Shown here: piece after piece, positions 37,317 through 47,200 of the stretch
Layout of the letters: each line of letters begins with the position of its first letter
How positions within the stretch are numbered: the first letter of the stretch is position 1
Assembly: GCF_003234855.1 (NCBI RefSeq)
Contig: NZ_QKTO01000002.1
Location: 186,001 to 250,000 of the forward strand
Length of the DNA stretch: 64,000 bases
Direction: 5' to 3'
Origin: Curtobacterium sp. MCBD17_032
GTDB lineage: Bacteria > Actinomycetota > Actinomycetes > Actinomycetales > Microbacteriaceae
Made by a program: the position numbers and the translations under genes
The notes under the pieces: generated by a model
The model's database searches: none
What the model was told of the DNA's origin: nothing
The model's input: only the letters and a program-made list of their open reading frames with translations

Positions 37317-37354
37317 CAGGGTCTGTCGGATCAGATCACTAGGGGAACCACTTC

Positions 37355-37918
37355 ATGAAGAAGCTCATCGCCGCGGTCGTGCTGGCTGGCGCCGCACTGC
37401 TCGCCACTCCCGCCGCTGCCAACGCAGCTGGCTACGCTCCCGACTCGGACGTCACGATCTCGGGCAACTACGTTGCCGGCGGCATCGTCGTCATCAACTT
37501 CAGCGAAGGCGCCTTCCAGGACAACGAGACGGTCAACGTCCAGATCACCGGTGCCGGCGTGAACGACGCCACGCTCGGTGCCCTGCCCGTGACCACCGTC
37601 TCGCGTGGGTACGTCGCCGACGCCGACGGCTCGCTCGACGTCCGCGTCACCCTCCCGGTGGGCGGCTCGGGCAGCTACAACCTGACCGCCACGGGCGCCA
37701 CCTCCGGTGTCGTCGGCGTCGCGTCCTTCACCATCGCCCCGGCTGACGTCGCTGCTGGCGCCGGCTCGACCGGTGGCACCGGCACCAACGGTTCCCTCGC
37801 CTTCACGGGTTCGACCGTCTCCACCCTGGCCCTCTGGGTCGCCGGTGGCGCCGTCGTCCTCGGTGGCGGCCTGCTCGTCGTGCGCGGTTCGGTCCGTCGC
37901 CAGCGCGAGACCGTCTGA
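37355..37918 (+). CDS. Small sortase-anchored surface protein
   Basis: 187 residues. Signal peptide MKKLIAAVVLAGAALLATPAAANA, one Ig-like beta domain (about 27-130), Gly/Thr linker and sorting signal LAFTG (148-152), then a hydrophobic helix and RRQRETV tail. AGGGGAA gives a good ribosome site; a strong terminator follows. Codon use is extremely biased to preferred codons, which suggests high expression. It lies just downstream of the EPS locus, but its role is unknown. Confidence 0.88.
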   Translation: MKKLIAAVVLAGAALLATPAAANAAGYAPDSDVTISGNYVAGGIVVINFSEGAFQDNETVNVQITGAGVNDATLGALPVTTVSRGYVADADGSLDVRVTLPVGGSGSYNLTATGATSGVVGVASFTIAPADVAAGAGSTGGTGTNGSLAFTGSTVSTLALWVAGGAVVLGGGLLVVRGSVRRQRETV

Positions 37919-37935
37919 GCTTCAGCTCACTGAGC

Positions 37936-37969
37936 GGAACCCCCGGAGCCGTCAGGCTCCGGGGGTTCC
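37936..37969 (+). terminator. Perfect 15-bp hairpin terminator
   Basis: GGAACCCCCGGAGCC, loop GTCA, then the exact reverse complement, followed by GTCGTGTT; 18 bases after the stop codon. Confidence 0.9.
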
Positions 37970-37993
37970 GTCGTGTTCAGGGTGTGTGTGACG

Positions 37994-38197
37994 TCACGTC
38001 ACGACGAGGAGGACGCCGACGACGCCGATGACGGCGAGCGGGGCGACCACCCAGAGCCACCAGGGGAAAGCGGAGGGACGACGGTACTGTCTGCGATTCG
38101 GGTTCACGTGCTGACCGTACGTCCGCGACGGGTCGGGCAGACGGCCGCTGCGCCTCCTGGCAGTCGAACGCGGCGGATTCCCGGCTGCTCGTAACAC
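37994..38197 (-). CDS. Small single-pass membrane protein (putative)
   Basis: About 67 residues if it starts at GTG 38197, or 37 if at GTG 38107. The N-terminal part is Arg-rich and hydrophilic; the C-terminus FPWWLWVVAPLAVIGVVGVLLVVT is one clear membrane helix. No ribosome site stands out. Kept because the hydrophobic stretch with Trp anchors looks like real protein. Confidence 0.4.
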   Translation of the reverse strand: MLRAAGNPPRSTARRRSGRLPDPSRTYGQHVNPNRRQYRRPSAFPWWLWVVAPLAVIGVVGVLLVVT

Positions 38198-38252
38198 GAG
38201 CGACGAACGGCGACCCCATCGTGTCCGCAGCTCTGCGGACACGATGCCGAGG

Positions 38253-38588
38253 TCACGGTGCCTTCGGCAAGTCCCACACTTCGGCGTACCGCTCCCGCAC
38301 GAGCGGCCAGACCTGCGCGACCGCGTCCTCGACCGAGCGGACCGAGTCACTGAGCGGCGGCGTCAGCACGAACTCGTGGGGGATTGGCCGCCCGGACCGG
38401 TCACGGCGTCCTTCCGGATCGGGGAAGCGCACGGCGAGCACCCCGGCGCGACGACGGACCACGGCCGGCACGTCGCGGACCCCGTCGAACGCCTGCTCGT
38501 AGCGCGCCAACGGGTCCTGCCCCGGCTGCTCGGTCGACAGGAACCGGAAGCCCCACGTACGACCACGGGTCGCCCAGATGAAGCTCAC
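38253..38588 (-). CDS. Hypothetical protein coupled to GTPase gene
   Basis: 111 residues beginning at GTG 38588 inside the stop of the GTPase gene (GTGA). Sequence features are SFIWATRGRTWGFRFL, RYEQAFDGVRDVPAVVRR, FPDPEGRRDRSGRPIPHEFVL and a helical C-terminus with VAQVWPLVRERYAEVWDL. No known family recognised. Coupling suggests that it works with, or modulates, the GTPase. Confidence 0.75.
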   Translation of the reverse strand: MSFIWATRGRTWGFRFLSTEQPGQDPLARYEQAFDGVRDVPAVVRRRAGVLAVRFPDPEGRRDRSGRPIPHEFVLTPPLSDSVRSVEDAVAQVWPLVRERYAEVWDLPKAP

Positions 38589-39748
38589 GACTCGTCGCCC
38601 CGGCGCAGCACACGCTGCTCGACGCCGCGGTCCAGGTCCTCGGCGAAGCGCGCGAGCACCCGGCTGGTGAACTCCTGCTCGGCCGTGGCCTCGTCCTTGA
38701 ACTTCGCGACGCGCTTCGTGGCGAAGCTGACCGCGCGGGATCCGATGCCGCCTCCGATCCAGCCCGCGGCCGCGCCGACGAGCGGGGACTTGCCGTAGCG
38801 CGAGGTGGCGAGGAACCCGACGACGGGACCGGCGAACTTGAGCAACTGCTCGGCCACCTGGGCGCCGCGCTGCCGGGTGGTGGCCCACTTCGCGAAGCGC
38901 TCGAACGGCAGCATCGCCGTGATCGGCAGGAGCAGGTCCACGCCGGTGCGGGTGGTGACGTCGATGGCGCCCGGCTCGAACTTCGCGGACGACAGGAGCA
39001 GGAAGTCCTCGCCGACGTCGAGCGCGTCGGGGTCCTGGACGAAGCTCTGCAGCACGGTGCGGAGCTCGTCGAGCTCCCCGCCGGCCTTGCCGATGACGAG
39101 CTCGCGGAACGCCTCGACGTCGACGTCGGGCAGCAGGTCGGCCTTCGACAGCGCGAGGGTCCAGATCCGCGGGAAGCGCGTGAGGCGCTTGCCGTCCTCG
39201 AGCACGTCGTCGCGGAGCGCGTACAGCCCGGTGTGGAAGTCGGTGAGCAGCGCCTTGAGGTAGCGGTCCTCCTCGCCGGCGTGCTCGGCGAGGAGCTGTC
39301 CGTCCACCAGGAGCACGGCGACGTCGGCGCTGAGGAGCGACCGGAAGGTCTCGACCCGGCGCGTGGCCTCGTCGGCGGAGCTCGGGTCCTCCTCGAACCA
39401 CTCACCGGGGTAGTCGTGCCAGACGATCCGCAGGGGTTTCACCGCCTTCTGCCTCGATCGGCCCTTCGGCAGGGCGTCCGCCGACGGCTCGATGACGAAC
39501 CGGTAGGAGGTCGAGGCGAACCGCGTCGGGCCGGGCACGGTGTCGCCGTCGCGCATGCCCAGGTAGTTGCGGTGCAGCGTGCGGCCCTGGGCGCGGTCCT
39601 CGGCGGTCACGGCGTACCGGTTCGCCCGGCGGACGCTCGGCTCCTGAGCGGCACCGTAGAACGACGAGAGCAGGACGGTCTTGCCGCTGCCACTCCCTCC
39701 GAAGACGGCGATGTGCTGTTCCACCATCGGGGTGCTGTTCGTGGCCAT
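38585..39748 (-). CDS. P-loop GTPase-like protein (possible TRAFAC/double-GTPase family)
   Basis: 387 residues. G1/Walker A GGSGSGKT (17-24), G3-like DYPGEW (112-117) after a beta strand PLRIVWH, VAVLLVDGQLL, and G4-like SKAD (201-204) replacing NKxD. The C-terminal third has a small-residue-rich hydrophobic stretch (AGPVVGFLA... LVGAAAGWIGGGIGS) that may be an amphipathic or membrane-insertion segment, then a helical tail. Related TRAFAC-clade 'DO-GTPases' have been linked by others to bacterial conflict systems; that link here is inference. TACGGT seven bases before the ATG suggests a leaderless message. Confidence 0.75.
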   Translation of the reverse strand: MATNSTPMVEQHIAVFGGSGSGKTVLLSSFYGAAQEPSVRRANRYAVTAEDRAQGRTLHRNYLGMRDGDTVPGPTRFASTSYRFVIEPSADALPKGRSRQKAVKPLRIVWHDYPGEWFEEDPSSADEATRRVETFRSLLSADVAVLLVDGQLLAEHAGEEDRYLKALLTDFHTGLYALRDDVLEDGKRLTRFPRIWTLALSKADLLPDVDVEAFRELVIGKAGGELDELRTVLQSFVQDPDALDVGEDFLLLSSAKFEPGAIDVTTRTGVDLLLPITAMLPFERFAKWATTRQRGAQVAEQLLKFAGPVVGFLATSRYGKSPLVGAAAGWIGGGIGSRAVSFATKRVAKFKDEATAEQEFTSRVLARFAEDLDRGVEQRVLRRGDES

Positions 39749-39755
39749 GTCCCCG

Positions 39756-39761
39756 ACCGTA
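39756..39761 (-). promoter_or_regulatory. Putative -10 box TACGGT, leaderless start of GTPase gene
   Basis: Minus-strand TACGGT is seven bases before ATG 39748; the region has no ribosome site. Confidence 0.5.
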
Positions 39762-39820
39762 GGCGGGGGGACGTGCGGGAAGGCTGAGCCGCCCGCAGGT
39801 GAACCGCCTGCGACCGGCCG

Positions 39821-40354
39821 TCAGCGTCGTCGCCGCGCCGCCACCCCGAGCACCACGACCCCGAGCAGCGCCCCCACGACGGCGCCCATCGTGTTCGCCA
39901 CGACGTCGTCGATCGTCGCCACCCGTGCCGGTAGGAACAGCGCCTGCCCGGTCTCGATGGCCGCGCTGACGAGCAACCCCGACGCGGCGCCGGCCCACCA
40001 CCAGCGCGCGCCGGCGAGCAGCACCACGAGCAGGCCGAGCGGCACGAAGAACGCCACGTTCGCCAGGGACTCGAACAGCCCGTACCCGAACCAGTCCGGC
40101 GCTCCACGTCGCTGCGCCGCGGCGACCACGCGGGCGAGCAGTGGTTGCACACGGGCGTCGACCGGGCTGCCCCAGAAGCCGATGAGGACCACCGCCACCC
40201 CGTAACCGACGGCGAGCACTGCAGCGACGCTGCGACTCCGCCCGGTCGCGTGCGCACTCGTCCCACCGTGGCGGCGGATCGCGGACCCGGCCACGCGCCC
40301 GACCGGCGCCGACGGCACGTCGTGCACGCGGTCGTCTGGACGCTCAGGGGTCAC
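39821..40354 (-). CDS. VanZ family membrane protein
   Basis: About 177 residues. A polar N-terminus is followed by four membrane helices. The core LANVAFFVPLGLLVVLLAG, AAIETGQALFLPARVATIDDVVANTMGAVVGALLG matches VanZ-like proteins (conserved Glu of SAxIETxQ and DDVVANTxGA). VanZ itself lowers teicoplanin sensitivity; most relatives have unknown roles. The frame extends upstream to 40795, but GTG 40354 is chosen because TAGCGT lies eight bases before it and the upstream translation is low-complexity. Confidence 0.8.
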   Translation of the reverse strand: MTPERPDDRVHDVPSAPVGRVAGSAIRRHGGTSAHATGRSRSVAAVLAVGYGVAVVLIGFWGSPVDARVQPLLARVVAAAQRRGAPDWFGYGLFESLANVAFFVPLGLLVVLLAGARWWWAGAASGLLVSAAIETGQALFLPARVATIDDVVANTMGAVVGALLGVVVLGVAARRRR

Positions 40355-40362
40355 AGGAGGTG

Positions 40363-40368
40363 ACGCTA
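40363..40368 (-). promoter_or_regulatory. Putative -10 box TAGCGT for VanZ gene
   Basis: Minus-strand TAGCGT is eight bases before GTG 40354; no Shine-Dalgarno is visible. Confidence 0.4.
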
Positions 40369-40374
40369 CCGGGA

Positions 40375-40426
40375 CGGGCCTCCAGACCGGATCCACCGAC
40401 CGGTGGACCGTCGGACGGGAGGCCCG
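40375..40426. repeat. Nested inverted repeat of the GACGGGAGGCCCG family
   Basis: Outer arms CGGGCCTCC / GGAGGCCCG enclose a second palindrome TCCACCG-AC-CGGTGGA at 40392-40407. Same family as terminator palindromes at 48013 and 10022, but here it lies upstream of two divergent genes. Confidence 0.6.
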
Positions 40427-40459
40427 ACCCCTGTCCGACGCGTTCCGTCCAGATCGCGA

Positions 40460-40621
40460 GTACCCCGGTTTGTCCCCTGTACCCCGGAAACGTGACGTCT
40501 TGTCCCGGTTTTCCGGGCTTCGATACCGGAGCGGATCAGGAGAACCCGTGAATCCACGGGGCTGGCTGGTGGGTCGATGGCGTCCCCCGTACCGTGGTTC
40601 TCGCAAGCAGATGTACCCCGG
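40460..40621 (+). promoter_or_regulatory. Direct repeats GTACCCCGG before small orphan gene
   Basis: GTACCCCGG occurs at 40460-40468, 40479-40487 and 40613-40621, with TGTCCCC/TGTCCCGG between and after the first two. The first two are 19 bases apart, nearly two helical turns, as for tandem activator sites. A binding protein is not known. Confidence 0.4.
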
Positions 40622-40640
40622 AACGTGAAGGAGCAGGGCC

Positions 40641-40964
40641 ATGACGATCATCAGCCACGACATGCACCAGGTCGAGGTGACCCTCGACACGGACACCGTC
40701 GACACGATCGCCGTGCTCGAGGCCCAGGTGGCCCACACTCCGTCCCGCGCCGTGCTCACGTGGTCCGAGGTCGAGACCGGCCTCTGGTCCGCCAACTACG
40801 GCGGCTACTTCGGTGGCACGGTCGACAAGCGGGACGGGCACTACTTCGTGTCCGACACGTTCGGCCAGTACGTCGGGGACTTCCGCTCGCTGGAGGACGC
40901 ACAGTCGCGTCTCGCCGAGCGCCTGCACATCGTGCTCCCGTCCGTCATCCGACCGGTCGACTGA
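40641..40964 (+). CDS. Hypothetical small cytoplasmic protein
   Basis: 107 residues, acidic, no signal peptide or membrane helix. It contains SRAVLTWSEVETGLWSANYGGYFGGTVDKRDGHYFVSDTFGQYVGDFRSLEDAQSRL, suggesting a compact alpha/beta fold. GAAGGAG gives a clear ribosome site eight bases before ATG. It is followed by a good terminator, so it is a one-gene unit. No family recognised. Confidence 0.75.
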   Translation: MTIISHDMHQVEVTLDTDTVDTIAVLEAQVAHTPSRAVLTWSEVETGLWSANYGGYFGGTVDKRDGHYFVSDTFGQYVGDFRSLEDAQSRLAERLHIVLPSVIRPVD

Positions 40965-41036
40965 CCGACCCCAACACGGAGCGCGCAGAAGCGAAGCACC
41001 ACCCGGAGGCACGACCTCCGGATCAGCATGACCGAG

Positions 41037-41060
41037 GCCCCGCCGGAACACCGGCGGGGC
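41037..41060 (+). terminator. 10-bp GC hairpin terminator
   Basis: GCCCCGCCGG, loop AACA, CCGGCGGGGC, then TTCG; 73 bases after the stop of the small orphan gene. Confidence 0.75.
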
Positions 41061-41082
41061 TTCGACGTTCCCGGAGCGGTGT

Positions 41083-41157
41083 CCCCAGTCCGGGGGCGTG
41101 TACCCCGCGTTCTGGCACTGGTCCCCCCTACTGGGGACCCCGCTTGTCCCCATGGGG
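41083..41157. promoter_or_regulatory. Cluster of three G/C palindromes before giant adhesin gene
   Basis: CCCCAGTCCGGGG (41083-41095), GGTCCCC-N6-GGGGACC (41120-41139) and CCCCATGGGG (41148-41157) lie within 75 bases, about 105-180 bases upstream of the adhesin start. The first shares 14 bases with the site before the small LAFTG gene. This looks like a repressor or activator binding cluster. Confidence 0.5.
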
Positions 41158-41260
41158 CCTCAGCTTCCTGCCAGGATCAGGACCGGCGTCGGCTGCCGTT
41201 CCCCGAGTCCCTCGGATCCTCGACCGCGCCAGGCTCGCTGTCTCGACCCGAAAGTGACTC

Positions 41261-44200
41261 ATGCTGCCTGCTCCCCAGGGCACCGCTGTGCCTCGCCGTG
41301 CGTTCGGCCTCCGCCCCCTCGCCATGCTCGGTGCCGCCCTGCTCGTCGGCGCTGCCGTCACACAGGCGGTCGCCGCGGACCCCGCCGTCGCTGCGTCGGC
41401 TCTGTCCTGCGACCAGAACACGCTGTACGGCATCGACGGCAACGGTCAGATGTCCGCCATCGACGCCACCACGGGTGCCGTGACGGCAGTCAAGAGCATG
41501 TCGCCCGCGATCAACGCGCTCGGAGTCGCGCGGAACGGGATCGCGGCCTACGCAGCGAACTCGAGCAACGTCATCGCCTCGTACGACGCGGTCAACGACG
41601 TCCGGCTGCCCGATGTGACCGGCGCGGACCCGAACGGCGGCCGCGGCCTGCTCCGAGGTGCGGTGAACCCGGCCACCGGCATCTACTACACCGCCGACGG
41701 CGGCGATCCCGCGTACCTCGCGGCCTACAACCCGAAGACCGGCGAGAAGATCGGGAAGGTCGGTACGCTCGGGAACCTGCTGGCGAACAAGAACGGCGAC
41801 ATGGCGTTCAGCACGCGCGGGCTGCTCTTCGTCGTCACCGGCAACCAGATCCGCCGCGTCGAGACCGAGACGATCCCCGCGACGAGCGGCAACGTCAACC
41901 TCCCCACGTCCCTCGTGGCGACGCTCCCCATCGCCGCCGACCAGAGCGGCAGCCCGGGCATCGCCTTCTCTTCGGACGGCTACCTCTACGCATCCGTCGG
42001 CACGATGATGTACAAGATCGATCCGGGATCCGGGGACCTGGCCACCTCGTTCCGGATCGGGACCGGCAACTACACGTCGAACGACCTGGCGACCTGCAAC
42101 TACGCCAACACCCTCTCGGCTCAGGCGAGCGTCGACGCGCGTTGGCGGACGAGTGATCAATTCGGCCTCCGGGTCACGGGCGGCGGTGTCTCGAGCGGCA
42201 ACACCGCGACGACCGCGGGCGTCATGACCGGGGTCCAGACCGACCACGCCGGTGCCGTCCTGACGACTCCGGCGAAGACCTACACCGCGACCCAGACCGC
42301 AGCGGGCACCACGGACCTCGCGAACTACGACACCACATGGAAGGCCGTGAACGTCAACAACGACGCGGTCATCGCCCAGGGGACGGGGAACTCCGGCTCC
42401 TTCGCGTTCCCTGCCGCGACCTCCGCGGACGGCACGGACGTCGTCGTGACCTTCACGAACCGGATGAAGCCCGTCCGCGCGGCCACCACGCCGGACACGT
42501 ACTCGACGCCCGTCGGCACCGCGCTCACCGTCCCGGCCGCGGGCGTGCTGCGGAACGACGCCGGTACGGGTCTGACGGTCACGAAGCACACCGCCCCGGC
42601 GAACGGCACGCTGACGATGACGGCGACCGACGGCAGCTTCTCGTACACCCCGGCCGCCGGTTTCTCCGGCACCGACCAGTTCGACTACACCGCGACCGAC
42701 GGTGGCGGGCAGAGCTCGACGAGCACCGTCACCGTCACGGTCACGCCGACCGCGACGGACGACGCGTTCAGCGTGCACGCCGGGTCGACCGTCACGGCCG
42801 GCGCCGCCGACGGCGTGCTCGCGAACGACCGCGGCTCGCGCCTGACCGTCACCGGCAACACCGCGCCCGCGCACGGCTCCCTGACGCTCGAGGCCGACGG
42901 CTCCTACTCGTACACACCCGCCGCGCGGTTCTCCGGCCAGGACTCGTTCACCTACACGGCGGAGGACGCCGCCGGCACGACCATCACCGGCACGGTCAGC
43001 ATCACCGTCCTGCCGACCGCGAAGGCCGACACCATCGCCGCCACCGCCGGCGAGACCACCACGGTCGCCGCTCCCGGGCTGCTCGGCAACGACCTCGGCT
43101 CCGGCCTGACGGTCTCCGGCACCACGACGCCTGCGCACGGCACCGTCACGGTCGCGGCGGACGGCGCGACCACGTACACGCCCGCCCCGGGCTGGTCCGG
43201 TCCGGACGCCTTCGACGTCACCATCACCGACGGCAACGGGAAGACCGACACCGTGACGGTGACCGTCCGGGTGGCTCCGAAGGCCGTCGACGACACCGCC
43301 ACGGTCGACGCCGGCCGCTCGGTCAGCACGACCACCCGGGCGACCGGGGTGCTCGGGAACGACGCCGGCGACGGGCTGCGCGTGACGAACTCGGGCAACC
43401 CCGCCCACGGCACCCTGGTGCTCGACGCCACGACCGGCACGTACACCTACACGCCGGCCGACGGGTTCTCCGGCACGGACCGCTTCGACTACACCGCGTC
43501 GGACCCCAGCGGTGCGACGACCTCCGCCACGGTGACGATCACCGTCCGACCGTCCGCCACCGCTGACGCGGCGACCACCCCGGCGAACCGGCCCGTGACC
43601 GTCGACGTGCAGGCGAACGACCACGGCGCGGGCCTCACCACGGCGGTCGTCACCCAGCCGGCGCACGGCACGGTCGCGGTCGGGACCGACGGCACCGTGC
43701 AGTACACGCCCGCCGCCGGCTCCTCCGGCACGGACTCCTTCACCTACACGGTGACCGACGGCGCCGGGCGGACCACCGACCCCGTGACCGTCACGGTCAC
43801 GGTCACGCCCGTCGCCACGGCCGACACCGCAGCCGGCAAGGCGAGCCAGACCGTCACGATCGCCGCCGCCACCCTCCTCGGGAACGACGCCGGCACCGGC
43901 CTCACGGTCACGAAGGTGACCGGCGCCGCTCACGGCACCGCCACCCTCGGTACCGACGGCTCCGTCGTCTACACGCCGGAACGTGGGTTCTCGGGGACCG
44001 AGACCCTCACGTACACGGTGACCGACGCCTCCCGGCAGTCGACCACCGCGACCATCACCGTCGTCATCGGCCCGATGGCGATGCGCGACAGCGCGACCGC
44101 GACCGCGGGCTCGACGCTCACCGTCTCGACGGCGGACGGCGTCCTGGCGAACGACCGCGGCTCGGACCTGACCGCCGCGGTCGACCAGCGGCCCGCCCAC

Positions 44201-47200
44201 GGCACGCTCGTGCTCGCCGCCGACGGCTCGTACACGTACACGCCCGCCGACGGCTTCTCCGGCAAGGACACCTTCACCTACACGGCGACCGACGGCTCCG
44301 GGAACACCTCGACCGGCCTCGTCACCGTCACCGTGGAGCCGCGCACCGGCGACGACACGCTCACCACCGTCGCGGGACAGCCGCTCGTCGTGACCTCGGG
44401 CAGCCTGACCGGCAACGACTCCGGTGTCGGCCTGGTCGTCACCGCGGTCTCGAACGGGGCGCACAGCACCGTGACCCTCGGTACCGACGGCTCGATCACC
44501 GTCACCCCGGCTGCGGGCTGGTCGGGCACGGACACGTTCACCTACACGGTGACGGACGCGAACGGGTCGACCGGGACCGGGACCGTGACCGTCGTGGTCG
44601 CCCCCGTGGCGACGGCCGACGCCGGCACGGTCCGGGCGGGGGAGACCCTGGCCCGCACCACCCGCGCGACCGGCGTGCTCGGCAACGACTCGGGCACCGA
44701 CCTGACCGTCGCGAGCCACACCGAGCCGGGCTCCGGCGTCCTGGTCCTCGACCCCGCCACCGGCGCGTTCCGGTACACGCCGGTCGACGGGTTCTCCGGC
44801 GACGACTCGTTCACGTACACGGCGACCGACACCGCGGGCACGCCGGCGACCGCCACGGTCCGGATCGTCGTCACCCCGGCGGCGCAGGACGACACCGCGA
44901 CCACGTCGGCGAACTGGCCGACGACCATCGACGTGCAGCGCAACGACACCGGGTCCGGGCTCCGCACGACCGCCGTCACGAAGCCGACGAACGGCACGGC
45001 CGTCGTCGAGCGCTCCGGCGCGGTCACCTACACGCCCGCCGCCGGCTCCTCCGGCACGGACTCGTTCACCTACCGGGTGACCGACGCCGCCGGCCGGACC
45101 AGCGACCCGGTCACCGTGACCGTCACGGTGCGGCCCGTCGCGATGGCCGACACCGTCGGCACCGCGTCCGGCCGAGCGGTCACCGTCCCGGCCGCGACGC
45201 TGCTCGGCAACGACTCCGGGTCCGGCCTCACCGTCACGGCGGTGAGCGGTGCCGCACACGGCGTCGCCACGCTCGGCACGGACGGCTCGGTCGTCTACAC
45301 GCCGGAGCGCGGCTTCTCGGGCACCGAGACCCTGACGTACACCGTGACCGACGCCTCCGGGCAGACCGCCACCGCGACCGTCCTGGTCGTCGTCGGACCG
45401 ATGGCGATGCGTGACAGCGCGACGGCGACCGCCGGGTCGACCCTCACCGTGTCGAAGGCGGACGGCGTGCTCGCGAACGACCGCGGCTCCGACCTGACCG
45501 CCGCCGTCGACGAGGCGCCCGCCCACGGCACGCTCGTGCTCGCGGCCGACGGCTCGTACACGTACAGGCCCGCCGACGGCTTCTCGGGGAAGGACACCTT
45601 CACCTACACGGCGACCGACGGCTCCGGCAACACCGCCACCGGTGTCGTCACGGTCCTCGTCCGCCCCACCGCCGGGGACGACGCCCGCACCACCCCCGCC
45701 GGGCAGCCGGTGACCGCGACCTCGGCCGCGCTCACCCGTGAGGACACCGGCGTCGGCCTGGTCGTCACCGGGGTCACGAACGGCGCACACGGCACCGCCA
45801 CGGTCGACGCCGCCGGTGCCGTCACCTACGTGCCGGCCGCCGGCTGGTCGGGCATCGACCGCGTCACCGTCACCGTGACCGACGCCGCCGGCAGCACCAC
45901 GACCAGCACCCTGACGGTCACCGTCACGCCGGTCCTCGCCGCCACCGACTCGAGCGCCACCGCCGACGGCGTGCTCGTCGTCCCCGCCGACCAGGGCGTG
46001 CTGCAGGGCTCGACCGGCACCGACCTCGAGGTCACCGACCACACCACGCCGGACCACGGCACCGTCGACGTCGACCGCGACGGCTCGTACACGTACACGC
46101 CGAAGCCGGGCTACTCCGGCCCGGACACCTTCGACGTGACCGTGACCGACGGCTCGGGCACCACCACGACCGGCACCGTGACGATCACCATCGTCCCGAA
46201 GGCGGTCGACGACACCGCCGGCACCCCGGCCGGCACCCCGGTCGCGGTCGACGTGACCGGCAACGACGCGGGCACCGCGCTCCGCGTCAGCGGCGTCGGC
46301 ACCGCAGCCCAGGGCGCTCCCGCGCACGGTGCCGTCAGCGTCACCGGTGCGGGCACCGTGACGTACGTCCCGACGGACGGCTTCTCCGGTACCGACGCGT
46401 TCCGGTACACCGTGGTCGACCCGACCGGGGGCACCGCCTCGGCGACCGTCACCGTCACCGTCACCCCGACGGCCACCGACGACGCGCTGGAGACCCCCGC
46501 GGGCACGCCGCTCGTCATCGCCGCCGCGACCCTCACCGGCAACGACGCGGGCACCCGCCTGACCGTCACCGGCCACGGCGACGCCCGCCGTGGCACCGTC
46601 ACCACCGGCACCGACGGCGGACTCGTCTACACGCCGGCCGCCGGGACCTCCGGGACCGACCGGTTCGGGTACGAGGTGACCGACGCCTCCGGGCAGACCG
46701 CCACCGCGACCGTCGTCGTGCTGGTCGGAGCCGTCGCCGGCGACGACTGGAGCACCACGAGGACGAACGGCGTCGTCCGGATGTCCGCGGCGAAGGGCGT
46801 CCTGTCCGACGACGCCGGCACCGGGCTCTGGGCGTCCCTCGACGTCGCACCGCAGCACGGGCGGATCGCACTCGCGAAGGACGGGTCGTACGAGTACACC
46901 CCGACCGCGGACTGGTCCGGCCGCGACTGGTTCACCTACACGGCGCACGACGCCGAGGAGAACACCGCGGTCGCCCTCGTCGCGATCGACGTCACCCCGA
47001 CCGCGACCGACGACGCCACCCGGACGAGCGCCGGCAAGCCCGTCACCGTGCGCGGCCCCGGCGTGCTCGGCAACGACTCGGGCACCGACCTGACCGTCGT
47101 CGCCGTCGGCACCGCAGCGCACGGCACCGCCACCCTCGCCGCGGACGGCACCTTCGTCTACACGCCGGCGAAGCGGTTCTCCGGCGTCGACACCGTGTCG

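Larger units (their letters stand above)
36904..37354 (+). other. 450-bp non-coding region before small LAFTG gene
   Basis: No reading frame here has a ribosome site or protein-like composition. It holds the G/C palindrome at 36993-37007, a perfect ACGAATTCGT near 37184, an inverted GTTGC-N9-GCAAC near 37194, and a promoter candidate at 37287. The length suggests a long regulated leader or several promoters. Confidence 0.6.

Noticed and set aside
37973..38194. A 73-codon plus-strand frame opposite the small membrane protein
   Set aside because: Its translation is charged and Pro/Arg-rich without structure; the minus-strand frame has a clear membrane helix.
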